Origin: Dillenia suffruticosa
Lineage: Eukaryota; Streptophyta; Magnoliopsida; Dilleniales; Dilleniaceae
Assembly: GCA_033439265.1 (NCBI GenBank)
Contig: JAVTVX010000030.1
Location: 1,490,501 to 1,554,500, forward strand
DNA: 64,000 bases
Direction of reading: 5' to 3'
Shown one piece after another: positions 35,701-47,444 of this stretch. The notes under the pieces were generated by a model that did no database searches, was not told the DNA's origin, and saw only the letters and a list, made by a program, of their open reading frames with translations. Each line of letters starts with the position of its first letter. The stretch's first letter is position 1. Both the position numbers and the translations under genes were made by a program.

Positions 35701-36364
35701 TCTCCAATTATTTATTTATTTTTAATAAGAATGACTATAAATAAACTTTATATATATATCGAAATATCAAAAAAAAAAAAAAATGTAAAGCGAAAAAATC
35801 AACTTAAAGCAAACTTCAGTTTTACTCAAAAAAAATTAAGTAATTTTAATTTTTCACCTCATCAGTCAATTATTAAAAGTTATATATATATATTTTTTTA
35901 TTTTTTAAGTGTTTAGATTAAATAATGATGTTGAGTTCAACTCTTAAACATATTCATAAGAATAATTAGGTATTGATATTTCTTGTTCGATTCGCATTCA
36001 TTTCTCATGTATAATTTGAGTAAATTATTTAGATAAATACCGAATTCTATCGATGAATTTTCTTTTTATATTTCATTTTGATTTTATTTTTACAAAGAAT
36101 TCATCTTATATTAAATTTATTTTCCTAAATTACTTTGAATCATTTTCCTCAATTCAAAGTAATTTAGTTTTTTGGAAATCAGTGTGGTCATGAAATAAAT
36201 GGTGGTGATATCAAACTTTTTAAATTGAGTGATCGAATACTTTATCCCCTAAAATGAGTTTCATAATATTCGAATAGAATTAGTCGGACATATTTCAGTT
36301 ATTGACCGTAAAAACTAAAATAAATAAATAAATAAATAAATGGCCGTGATGGAGGTATGGCCCT

Positions 36365-36430
36365 CACGTGTGATGAGGTCATGAATTACCGGGCCGTTTC
36401 TTTCTTTGCTCACCGATCAATGACGTGGCA
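36365..36430. promoter_or_regulatory. Pair of ACGT-core bZIP elements
   Basis: A G-box within TCACGTGTG (CACGTG at 36365-36370) is followed 51 bp later by TGACGTGGCA at 36421-36430, which joins an as-1/C-box half with an ABRE core ACGTGGC. The pair lies 2.2 kb upstream of the LBD18 start. Binding is inferred from motif identity only. Confidence 0.35.
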
Positions 36431-37194
36431 GTCTCTGATTAGGAAGAGTACACGAGTGGCTCGCTCTTCATTGCTTTGAACGCCGAAATGGCTTTTGACT
36501 TTGATCGGCTTTTGTCTTCGTCACATATTCTCTACGATTTCCATTTTTTCTCTTTTCCTTCTATACCACAATTACAGCATTGCCCCTTGAGATTTTGTAG
36601 TTTAAAATTATTCATTAATTTCATTCAATTACATGCCAAAATTGAAAATAGACTTGCCCTAAACTGTGTATCACTAAATAGATAATAAATATATTTTTCT
36701 GAATTATTAATTATATAAATGTTTTAATTTAGAATTAAATTCTTTTTTCTTGAAAAGCAAGGTTTAAGAATAATTACTTTGGATGCAGATTTATTTATTA
36801 TTTAATTTTAAAAATAATTATAATTTTTTATACATAGGAGGGGTATCGAAATCTTTAAAGAAAAATGAATGATATCAATTGAATTGTAACTCATTTACAA
36901 AATAAGTATAATTCTTACTGTCCAAGAATTTACTTTGAACTTCAAAGAATTTAGATATGTTGGTGCTTTTAATTTCAATAATTCAAGTTTTGGGCATTAA
37001 ATAAAACTAAATAATTAAAAAGGGTTCATATACTAAATTTTTTGGTATTTTGAGAAATAAGATTTTATTGGATTAAATTGTAGTCCAAGTTGCACTTAAT
37101 TATAATGGTGCTCCTAAAGAAAGAAACCTTAATAGTGTTTAATTAAAACATGAAAGGAGTTGAGAACAAAGTTAACTAATGTACGGTCAATCTG

Positions 37195-37355
37195 GATAAG
37201 GATGTCAGATCACTTAATCAAGTTTTTGTTTGAAACTTAAAAATGAAAAAAATTATGTTGAGACAGTTAACCCACTAAAATGAGTCTGACAAGCATTTAA
37301 ATCGAATTAATCAAAATATTATTCCGAATAACGTTTGATTTAGTGAGAAAAAAAA
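37195..37355 (+). repeat. Family R SINE-like copy, plus orientation
   Basis: Sense copy. GATCACTTAATCAAGTTTTT starts it, ATGAGTCTGACAAGCATTTA is central, and AAATCGAATTAATCAAAATA is near its end, followed by an A-rich tail. Confidence 0.5.
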
Positions 37356-38145
37356 CCAAAAACAAAAGTAAAGTGAAAGTTGAGTGTATGGAAGTTATGT
37401 CATAGGTTATAAGACATGAAAAAAGAGGTCACACAATTACCATTGAATCCGTCACAATCTTACAAATTAGGAAATGGTTGGCATCCACATGATTTGATCA
37501 GGACAAGATCATCTTCCCTATTTGAGGTTTGAGGGAGACATAAGTCCGCTTCTTCCATTATTAGTACTAGCAACTCTGCACTCGTGGTCAATGTGATGAT
37601 CTTACACTCAATTATCCAATCATCCCATCCTTCAAAACCTAACCTCCTCCAATAAATCACTCTCTCTCTCTCTCTCTTTAATGAATAACACACTCAAAGT
37701 CTTACAAAGTACGTGACATGGAGGTCCCAATAAATATTCAAAATGACCCATAAAGATGAGATTGTAAATCAAGGGTGCGCTTTCTCAGATAAGTAATTGT
37801 AATAATTGTTCGGGTTGGGGGGAATTAATGAGTTAAAAAAATTGGTGGGCAAACGAGTTATTCGAATGGAAACTCATTGTAATGCAAATTGCCGTTTCTT
37901 TGGCTAACTGTGTAGAAAGAAAAAGAAAAGCCGAGTCATTTTCAACGTAAGGAAGGGGGGGGGGGAGAGAGAGAGAGAGAGTTGGCGTCTTTTGCCCTCT
38001 ACGCAGCTTAAAACACGCAGGTTCATATATAGACACACCCATTGACACGTTTCCTCCTCTCTTCTTCAAAAATTCCTTTCTTCTCATCTTTTTGTTTGCA
38101 AGGCAAACTTGGTTTCAACCTCACTAAAAAGCCAGTTTAGTTCAA

Positions 38146-38288
38146 TCTCTCTCTCTCTCTCTCTCTATAGATATATATCTCCAGAATAGTGAGAGAGAGA
38201 CAGAGAGAGATGAGGCATGGCCGGCTTCTCGTTGTTTAGATTTAGATAAATTCAAGAGGTGAAAAGATTGTTAAGAGGCAAAAAAACT

Positions 38289-38327
<39 letters not shown>

Positions 38328-38604
38328 GTTGCTAAGCTTTATCGCATGTTTGCTTCACGCAAGCGGCTAAATGGGGTTTGATGTATCGCGTGGCTTTAAA
38401 GACTCCATATAGTGCTTTTTAAATAAAAACACTCTCTCACACTCACACACATCCAAATCCAAATTAAACAAACCCTAAAATATCCCACAACCCCACCAAA
38501 CCCTACATAACTCCCCTCCCTTTTTCTTCATATTCTTCTCTCTCCTCCTCCTCCTCCACTACACATCACAATCATCATCATCTTTTCTAATCCCAAAAAC
38601 CCTA
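38146..38604 (+). promoter_or_regulatory. GA/CT tracts and teloboxes before LBD18
   Basis: The 510 bp before the LBD18 ATG hold (CT)n at about 38146-38167, GA runs at 38191-38210, and (GA)n at 38292-38324. Three telobox motifs AAACCCTA lie at 38470-38477, 38498-38505 and 38597-38604. In Arabidopsis, GA repeats bound by BPC proteins and teloboxes bound by TRB/zinc-finger proteins together mark Polycomb response elements. A GAGACA auxin-response core sits at 38197-38202. A TTTTAAATAAAA near 38417-38428 may serve as the TATA region. Confidence 0.5.
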
Positions 38605-38655
38605 ATCTTGTGAAACTCCTCCCCCAAGAAAAGCAACCCTACCAAATTATTGAAA

Positions 38656-41600
38656 ATGAGTGGAAACCCAAGTAGTAGTAGCACCGGTGGCGGTGGTAGC
38701 AGCAGCGGTGGCAACGGCAGCGGTAGCGGAGGTGGTGGCGGAGGAGGACCATGCGGTGCATGCAAATTCTTGAGGAGGAAGTGTGTGGCAGGTTGTATAT
38801 TTGCACCATATTTTGATTCAGAACAAGGAGCTGCTCATTTTGCGGCGGTGCACAAGGTGTTTGGAGCAAGCAACGTGTCTAAGCTCCTCCTCCAAATTCC
38901 GGTTCACAAGCGGCTCGACGCTGTGGTCACCATTTGCTATGAGGCTCAAGCTCGCCTCCGTGACCCCGTCTACGGTTGTGTGGCTCATATCTTTGCTCTT
39001 CAACAACAGGTACACACTTTTTGCGCTAACCCTAATTAAGATAAGCTCATTGGATTTTAATTTTTTATTGATATGATATTTCTTCTATATAAAGTTTTGA
39101 TTCTTAGTAGCATATGATCTAGTGTAGATGTATATAAGTCTAGAATATTTTTATTAAATTATGAATCATGGTAGTCCCCATTTGAACTTCATGTTTGATT
39201 TGGCTCTTTCTATTCAATTAACCAATTTAATTTGATTAATCCTCAAGTGGGTATTCTTGAAAAATTACTGAGAATTTCCAGCAACTTTATTTATTTATTT
39301 ATTTATTTTGGGATAATTTGTTTTGTGCTTATCTTAACTTTCAGTGCGAATTTTGGAATTTGAAAATATTTTTAATTAAGCATTTCTTATGCTCATTGGC
39401 ACTTTTGGTTAATATATTGATATAATGTGCAAGTATTATAGACCATTTATGGTAACTTTACTAGATAGGTTTGTGTTGAATTAAGGAAAAGGCCCATTTA
39501 AGTTTTTTCCAATGTTGAGTCCATTATAGAGGAAGGTAGTGGAATTGATAGAGCCATCGCATTATTGAATTTAGCTTTGTCCTTTGAATAATTCATTTTC
39601 CTTTTCCAAAATCGACTAGCTAGGGCTCGGTTTGATTGAAAACCTATAGTGCAGTTGATCCAGAATCACTCGGCTTGTTTATACATAGTTGAATACATCA
39701 TACCAAACTCCCAATGTAGTGATGGAACGCTACATTCTCTTAACCCATAAGTCTTGGATGCTTAAATTCAATTAGTCGGGTAAAACTTAAAAATTGATCG
39801 ATAAAAAAAAACAAATAGTTGAGTATACCATACAACCAAAAACTTAAAAAAAAAAATCAACTTTAAAGATGGGGGTCTTTGTTGGATTCACTATACATGC
39901 TTCGAAGAGTACCTACAACATCATTGAGGAATGTGATCTTTTCATTAAGCACATGGGAATCGAAGAAGATCAATCATAAAAAAAAAAAAAGAAACCCTAA
40001 TGAGAAATTTGATTAGAAAAGTTAAAGATAGTACGTACATTGGAGGTTCCAACCAAAGGTGCATTTTAATTCCTTTTTCTGAAACTTCGACACAATCGTT
40101 TAAGGTATAATGTGGTCGGCGAACACAACAACGGGGTACCCTACAATGTACCATTTTTTCTCTGCAAGTAATGAAGATTTTTGAAGTTATGAAAGTAATG
40201 GTCGGTCTGTGATCGTATTTCTTATTCTGGGGCTTTTGATTTGTCAGAGCTTAAACTACAATTTATGTTGTCTTTCTAAAGTTATGAAGAGTTTTTATTT
40301 TTGAAGTTATTAAAGTTTTCAAGTGTACTTGGTTCTTTTGTGTGTCTAAGAGTATATTTGTTGATACTTTGCAGTTTCTTTTAACTGTGTGATGTGATTA
40401 TTTTTAGTTTCACTTTCTCATGAAGTATATATAACTGTGACATTATGCATTCTTATGAGGCGAATATAAGAAACATGTATCATTTGACTCAAAAATATGT
40501 TCTTAATTTAACCCATTTTCAGATGTTTCTTCCTAAATTCCAATAATATCAGAGTTAGATGGTTTCGTAGCTTTTACTGAGGCACCCCAACCCTGAGAAT
40601 AAAAAATAATGACAAAAAGACAAATAGTAAGAAGTTCTTAAAATGGTGTAAAAGGTGCAACCCCGTTACCCCTTTTTTTGGATTGGGTTTTGATCATCTT
40701 GTCCTACAAAGTGGGCTCAAATGAGGCCCATCAACTAAAATCAGCACTTGCTCTTTTTTTTTTTTTTTTTTTTTTTATATATATATATATATATAAGGAT
40801 TTGAAACTAAGATCATCATATTAGGGAATGAGGGTTTATACCACTAAACTGTCCCCTTAGGGACAACTTGCTCCCTTCTGCACAATGTCAATGTGATCAA
40901 TATAAAAGGTGACTATGTGGCATGCACTAACATTATCAAGAAAATTATATTCATATAAGTTTAGGTTAGACGCTATTCTTAATCGTAAGTCTTGAATTCA
41001 AGTCATAAAAATAGAAAAATAGGATTTGGGAGAACTAACCCCTTCATGGAGGGTCTTATAGTACTGAGATTAAATTAATTGGACAAAATCCGGATAACAG
41101 TTGGTGGTAAATAATTCACTTACACAAAAATATATATATCAAGAACTGTTTTTTTATAATTATTTCTTATTTTAGAGTTTTGTCTAGTCACATACATAAC
41201 ATTAAAAAAAATCATTAATCAAATAATTACATACAAAAGATTATGATTTTCTTATGCTTACTTCTTGTCTTAATTAAACATATTAATGCAGGTGGTGAAC
41301 TTACAAGCAGAGCTTTCATACTTACAAGCCCACCTAGCAACACTGGAGCTTCCATCACCACCTCCACCTCCGCCACAGCCGCCACCGCCATCACTGCTAT
41401 CACCACCACCACTCTCCATATCCGACCTACCATCGGCTACATCTGCGCCTGCATCATATGATCTATCATCACTTTTTGAGCCGATAGGGCACCAACAACA
41501 ACTTTCATGGACAATGCAGCAGAGGCAAATGGAAATACAAAGACAATATGGAGGTGGAGGCACAAGAAATCCATCAGAACTGTCATCATCTGCCATAGGA

Positions 41601-41717
41601 GGTGGCGAGGATCTTCAAGCATTGGCACGTGAGCTCCTCCAAAGGCATAACTCTCCGCCTATGGCGGGTCACATGCCATGCACAGAGGCATCTCCTCCCC
41701 CACCTCTCTCTAAGTGA
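38656..41717 (+). CDS. LBD18: LBD18 LOB-domain transcription factor
   Basis: Two exons, 38656-39009 and 41292-41717, with a 2282-bp phase-0 GT-AG intron, give 259 aa, close to the length of Arabidopsis LBD18. The N-terminus is Ser/Gly-rich. The C block [15 protein letters not shown] is at about residues 34-48. The GAS block contains [20 protein letters not shown], and the zipper [19 protein letters not shown] is interrupted by the intron after Gln118. The second exon has a proline run, then [20 protein letters not shown], and ends with [18 protein letters not shown], all in the order known for LBD18. In Arabidopsis LBD18 acts downstream of ARF7/ARF19 in lateral root emergence and promotes tracheary-element differentiation. 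I used the ATG at 38656-38658 because no in-frame ATG lies upstream. The intron holds two SINE insertions. The neighbour is the divergent LBD19-like gene. Confidence 0.93.
40754..40865 (-). mobile_element. tRNA-like mini-retroposon in LBD18 intron
   Basis: An insertion between exact 8-bp repeats ACTTGCTC at 40746-40753 and 40866-40873. On the minus strand it has a tRNA-like body of about 70 nt (GGGGACAGTTTAGTGGTATA at its start, GTTTCAAATCCTTAT at its end), then (TA)n, then a poly(A) tail. It matches the body of the element at 11533-11610. The D-loop-like TTTAGTGGTATAAA and T-loop-like GTTTCAAATCC sit at tRNA spacing. Confidence 0.7.
40943..41137 (+). mobile_element. Family R SINE in LBD18 intron, 8-bp TSD
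   Basis: A 195-bp sense copy flanked by ATCAAGAA at 40935-40942 and 41138-41145. It holds a B-box-like GTCTTGAATTCAAGTCATAA, a central CATGGAGGGTCTTATAGTAC, and the 3' segment 'taaataattcacttacaca' with an A/T-rich tail. It lies only 77 bp from the mini-retroposon, about 150 bp before exon 2. Confidence 0.65.
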
Positions 41718-43314
41718 AGACCCTATTGAGTACGGAGCTGACCCTTGTTTATTAACGAGTAATACTTGCCATAGAAATCATCCAAAAGCTAGTTGAGATC
41801 AATTTTAGTGGGCAAGTAATTGGAATTACTGATGTTCCTTTTTCCTTTTTTTTTTTTTAAATTATCTATTCCTTGTTATCTTTTTTTGAAAACAGTAGAT
41901 GATATAAAAATTTGACAGAAGATATGATGAACTATACATTTTTTTTTCTTTTTATGTCCCTGCAATGGTATGATATTTGAATTGTCAGGACATGTGTAGT
42001 CGGACAGTAACAATATGTAGTCGGAGAGTAACAATCTGGAGGATAATGCTTATTCATATAAAAATTATTCTTTCACATTACATAATTGAATTAGAAAAAA
42101 ATTTTACTTGTTGACAATTATTTTTTTTTTAATAACTTCTCATATTTCCCCTTCTAGGGAAGAAAGAAAGTTGTCTAAAAGAGAGAAGAAAGGTAAAATT
42201 TTGAATGATATATAATATATGTATATATAGGCTTTTCCCCAATCTTTATCCTACCTCTGACTAAAGTAGCATTTACCCACACTCACCTTTAATTAAGGGA
42301 TAAAATTATATGCCAAACATACTTAAAATGGGAATATAAATTTAAGAAAATAATGTTTCAATTGTGGCGTTTTTTTTTTTTTTTTTGGGTTAAGGGTACA
42401 GGGATATTAACTTATAAAATAAGCGAAATCTCGAATATCACATGAGGAGACCACAACTCGTACACGTCCGCAGGACCGACTGGCCAATCCTTGCAAGTAT
42501 GTCTGTGCGGTTATCACCCACACGAGGAATGAATAGAACTGATTGTACCATAGCTCTTCTCATTAGGAGGTGACAATACTGAAAAGAAAAAATTGTGGCC
42601 AATTGTCAGGCGCCGGAGTTCATGGTATGCATGTTTGATATATAACTTGGAGCATTTCGACCAAGTTAAATAGAAAAAAATTGCAGCGGGTCAAGGATCA
42701 CATTCAAGCAACATGTAAACATTGAAGTCAATAACCTGCCAATGTTCAATTCATCGATGTCTCTGAGAAAATTATCCAACAACAAATAGTATGTTACTGT
42801 ATAAATATATCCACCAAACACCCACATGCCATATACCTGTGAAAGAGCAACAATGTTCTGTCAATCTTACAAACCGCATGCATAAACAGCACACTGATAA
42901 ATTTACATATGATGGAATAACAAACTGGATAGATTAATCTCCAGTTCAAAAGCAGTAGGGCAAATTTTTTAGCAATTTAAGAGCTGCAGGAATCCGCAGG
43001 TATACGTCAGCCTTATCGTCAACACTACATATGCAACAACCGAGGGTGAGTACCGTCAAGCAATGAATTCCCGGGGATCAATCCATAACCCCGTGTCAGA
43101 TGCATGAACCCTTTGATTAATACCAAGAAGCGAACCGATAGTGGTCTCTGCAAGCGCTGGTGGATGATACTGATACAGCATGTCTGCTCCGAATAGTGAA
43201 TAAAAGCTGCCCTCAAACCCTGCATCTTTGCAACAACTCATAACATAATGGCATGAAGGAGCATGGATTTATTGACCAAGGAAGATGCAAGAAGAGCAAG
43301 ACCTTGGAAATGAA
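41718..43314. other. 3' flank of LBD18 and of the PPR pseudogene
   Basis: Convergent intergenic space. It starts with probable LBD18 3' untranslated sequence and contains one TSD-flanked retroposon. From about 42640 it has unique sequence that is probably the former 3' region of the PPR gene. No further gene was seen. Confidence 0.5.
42369..42590 (-). mobile_element. Retroposon family C, 9-bp TSD
   Basis: A 222-bp insertion flanked by AATTGTGGC at 42360-42368 and 42591-42599. The left end is a T run of about 16 nt, so the element is a minus-strand copy with a poly(A) tail. Its sense 3' end reads CCTGTACCCTTAACCC before the A run. No clear Pol III boxes were recognised, so the SINE label is provisional, but size, tail and TSD support retroposition. 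Confidence 0.65.
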
Positions 43315-45974
43315 CTAGGAAGGAGCCTGTCGTTTTTCTTGTGAAGCATACCGTCTCAAAATCATCTCCACCTCCTGCACTACCCCAAGCCTCTTAAACC
43401 ATGCAACGAGCAACTCTGAAGCTTCTTTTCCTACCATTGTGCCATCCTTCTCTAAACTTAATAGAAAGGCCCAGAGCCTTATTAAGATTTGCAGCCAAAA
43501 CCAAAGCCACACATATATCAGTTGGTTGACCAACTGCTCTCACGTTCTCAAATGCACTTCTTGACTGTTGACTCTAACCGGCCCGTGCATAAGCATTAAT
43601 GAGAAGGCCATATATCTTAGCATCCGGAGGAATTCCTGAGAAGTAAATGGCATCAAAAACCCTATGAGCTCCTCCACTATAACCTGTCCTGGAATATGCT
43701 CTTAGCAAAGCCTTGAAGACTTCACTCCCAACATTTATCCCTTGAGCTTCCATCTCTAATTAGACTTTCACCTCGATCAGGCATTCCAGCTCTTATATAC
43801 GCCATGATCATTGAACCATAAGACCTCTTATCCAGAGGTTGTCCAAGCGGCATTATCTGTTCAAATGTTTCTTCAGCCAGCTTAAGGTTGCCAGCTTTAC
43901 TGTACATGTAAATCATAGCTGCTAGGATAACCTGATCACAGATGAAACCTCTCTTTTTCATTTCCAAGAAAGTACTTTCTGCAGCTTAAACTCGGTTTTG
44001 CTTTGCATAACTATGGACTATTTTGGCGTAGTCTCGGACATTTACCTCAAAAGATTCTTCTAGCAGAGCAAGTTCTGAAACCTAATTAATGCAGCACAAT
44101 GATTTATTCAGTGCATCCGAGAAAGATCACCAATATAATATCACTCTCACCAATTGACCAACTTTATCAGGAAAAAAGTCCTTGATTCAGGCAGGAGCAT
44201 ATTCCTTAATATGGTAGTCTACATGTAGAAAATTTCTATTGATTGGTTAAATTTCTGAAAATGAACTTAAAATTTTCTCCTTTTGTCCTTTTTAATTACA
44301 AGCAAGTAAATTAGAACGGATTAACATAGAATAAAAGTAATTTGTGTACCAAGTTTGCATGATTAACCAACGTTATGACCTTGTTCCTCACAATAAACAA
44401 AAGATAGAACGGAACATTTTGATTTCCTTCTAGATTATTTGTGCACCCACAGTTCCTTTGTAAAAGCGTAGCATCACAATGACAAATATAGGGCAAATAC
44501 CACAAGAGAAAAATAGAAAATATGCATAATGCGGTAAGAATTGAAACATCAAGAAAAGAAAAAGGGACACAAAATGTTCCCACCCACACAGGAAGATGCT
44601 TTGCAGAGGATGAACAGATGAGAGAAGGAAAATATGGAGCTAAAGCAGACCAGTTAACTGGGGGTGAATGATAGCAGGAAACCAAATGGTGCTGCCAAAT
44701 GGAAGAGAGGGGGTAGTAGAACCCTCAAAGTTCCATTTTTATTTTTCCTTTAAAGGCATTGACAGAGTGATAGGGAGACGAAACTACCATCTGATTTCGA
44801 CTGCCTACCCCTCTATTGCAATTCAAAGAAGTTGAGAGCTCTCTCTATTCGGGGTGGCAAGTCTAAGCAATGTTACATGCTATGGAAAGGGCTATAGCTT
44901 GCTACCCATTTCTTATAAGCATCCCCATTACCAAAAACATCTACTGCAAGAAACACAAAGAAATATATGCATTATTTAATTGATTCTGTGCTGAGGTCTG
45001 TCCCCCCCTCCTTTAAGGAACTTCTAACTCAAATTGCATTGAACCACTTAAATGAGGACTTAGTCATTACTTGAGGAACTCACTGTCCTCTGAAGGAGGA
45101 CTGGAACGCAGAATAGGCGAGCAGTAGCACAGATAGATCCATCTATCTAGTAAAACAACGTAATTTGCAAGAAAGCCAACCCTGCGGATTTTGGCATTGT
45201 TGCACTTACACCAGCCCCATGAATTAAGAAAGCTTGGTCCAACATTATCTGCAATTCCTTGACAACATTATCCCAAGAATCAAAGCAAACCTCCACCCGT
45301 TAAAAGGAGTATTAGTCTCACCGAAGAAGACTGCAAGCATGGAAATCTATCTTGTTCACAAAACAATTAACTGAAAAAAAATTACTTCCACAGAAAAATA
45401 AACATAAGTGGATGATTACTCCTTCGGTCTGCGAGGTAATCCAAAATACAGAGGAACCATCAACCAAAAATAAAATACAATAAATAATACTAGAAATTTA
45501 TACACGAATGTCAACTCGCTTGAGGAGTACCTGAAGAAGCAATGGATGATCAATCCTTTTCAACTCTTTAAGAACAGCAAGCCAATCAGTTCTTGTGGGC
45601 TTCACTATCTTAGCCCAAGCACCCAACAAATCAGACAAGCAGGTCTTGTCAGAAGAGAAGCATATAATCTGCATCAACACAGCTTCACACCTGTTGGTCA
45701 TCTTCGCTGGCAATTGAGAGAGAGTCTCTCTTTGTTCTTCACTAATCGCATTCCCAATCTCAGCCCACCTAAACTTAACCCTCCCATCTTCTCTAATTTC
45801 GGCATTATCAAGTACACCCACTTGGGAAATAAGTTTTTGGGAATCATAAATTGTGGGTTTTTTGCAAAATTGAGGTCTTCGATTGAGAAAAAAATGATGG
45901 GTTTCTGTCACTTTATTGATTGATGTGTAATTTGGGTGTAAAGAAGTGAAATTTGTACAAGCAGCGGAGGCCAT
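43315..45974 (-). pseudogene. Broken PPR gene, At1g01970 type
   Basis: Exon 1 (45531-45974, 148 codons) is intact and starts with a Ser/Thr-rich, organelle-targeting-like N-terminus. A 1449-bp GT-AG intron follows in phase 0. Exon 2 runs from 44081 to the TAG at 43315 and carries PPR repeats such as MYSKAGNLKLAEETFEQIM and DAKIYGLLINAYARAG. It is disabled four times: TAA at 43986-43988, a frameshift that looks like a 2-nt loss at 43752-43757, TAG at 43574-43576, and a 1-nt gain at 43468-43471. A few codons also seem to be missing near 43486. PPR proteins bind RNA in mitochondria or plastids. Type and neighbour (BIG) match Arabidopsis At1g01970 beside At1g01960. Decay is recent, since the reading frame between lesions is well kept. 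Sequencing error cannot explain two stops plus two indels easily, but it remains possible. Confidence 0.85.
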
Positions 45975-46984
45975 GGTCAAAAATAGGGTAAAAATCAGTT
46001 AAACTGTAGCATAATGAGAAGTGGGTTTCAAAGACATGGAAGTGGGAAAAGGTAAATTTTTAATTGAATCATCGATGTATCATCAGGTGTTTGAACAAAC
46101 GTTTGGCCGGAAAAGAGCCAGGGCTTCAAGTCATCTCATGAATGACGACAGGAGATCCACGCCTCGGATTTGAGTTGGACTTTCGACTATGTTCGGAGTC
46201 GGAGGGGAAGCTGGAGCATTCTAAGACCCAAGTGATGCTTATTGTAATCGGAAAAGAAGGGAAATTATAAAATCTAGGGAAAACTGTAATTCATCCTCTC
46301 CTGGTTGCGTTGTTCATGTGGCTGTGGTTTTAAAACTGCGAAAAATTATCCATGGTTATTTTCTAACAATTTCCTCCATGCCATTTGGAATTTACTTGCG
46401 TATTTTATTTTCCAACAAAATTAAAAAAAAAAAAAAAAACAAACACACAAAAGATAAAAGCCCACGTTAATCATCAATCTTGCGTGAAATTATGTGGATT
46501 TTTCACATATAATTTTATTTTATTTTATTTTTAATTTTATAATGGAGTAATCTACAACAATAGGTAAAAATAATAATGAGTTTTTTTTTCACAATTTTAA
46601 AATTATTGGGTTAGCTTACGAATCGAGATTAGCAGCTTCTGATCGATTCCAAGCCATGAGTCGGGACAGAACCCTACAACAATCAATTTCTTTGGCCACA
46701 GTAATATAAATCTTGTTCATATTTACATTTAAATTCCAGCAATTCTCTTCTTTTAAAAAATTTTTGAAGATTAAATTACAATGGTATATAAAAAAAAAAC
46801 AACCTTTGTTGATCAGCTGCCAAGGTGGGGGCAACAAAAAGGGAGCGTCGCGACAGCCCTTGATATGTTAAGGAGAGAAGGTGGAACGGGGGAAATGATG
46901 AAAAAGAAACTCATGAGCACATGTTTTGAATGTTATCAAAATTTTATTTAATTAATCTGATTCAAATATTATTAAATTATAGAA

Positions 46985-47140
46985 TTGATTTTTTAAAATT
47001 TTTTTTCTTAATTCCTAAATTTAAAACTTGAGAATGAAAAAAAAAATGATTTAAAAGATCCAATCCTTTAATCGATCTCAAAATATTCAGATCAAATTAA
47101 TCGAATAAAATCAGAATATTAATCGATAAAAAAATCATCT
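46985..47140 (+). repeat. Family R SINE-like copy, plus orientation
   Basis: Sense copy with AAGATCCAATCCTTTAATCG, AAATATTCAGATCAAATTAA and the tail AATATTAATCGATAAAAAAA. Confidence 0.5.
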
Positions 47141-47444
47141 ATCTTTGATCTTTATTCAATACAATATGAATCTTAATAAGTTGAAATTTTGTGAAAAAGA
47201 TGTTTAGATGAAAATTAGGTTTTATTACGAAGAGAATAACTTTTTCTTTAGAATGATCATTTTAACACATTTTAATACATTTTTTCTTATTTTTTTCTTA
47301 TAATTGAACAAAAAGAACACCTTGTTATTTGCTTTCTTTCTCTTATCTTTATGATCGCTCTTTTTTCCCTTTGCTATTGATTTGTATTTTTCTATTTACA
47401 TATATTGAGTTTGCTATTGTCCTCTCAATTATGCATATTATTTT

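Larger units (their letters stand above)
26364..38145. other. Spacer between divergent LBD19 and LBD18
   Basis: About 12 kb with no intact gene. The LBD19-proximal kilobase holds GA tracts and G-boxes. The middle is AT-rich desert with SINE copies, a LINE RNase H scrap and a (GA)n tract. Two GC-richer islands occur near 35340-35700 and 36345-36490. An open frame at 32385-32639 on the minus strand has ordinary composition but no recognisable domain. Confidence 0.6.

Noticed and set aside
38146-38324. CT and GA tracts before LBD18 as a designed hairpin or microRNA precursor
   Set aside because: The arms are simple repeats without a unique mature sequence, so a hairpin is possible but not specific.
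38559-38869. Proline-rich minus-strand frames opposite LBD18 exon 1
   Set aside because: Shadows of the Gly-rich N-terminal codons and the LOB domain.
44311-44685. 124-codon minus-strand frame in the PPR intron
   Set aside because: Lies entirely inside the intron between two clear splice sites and shows no domain.
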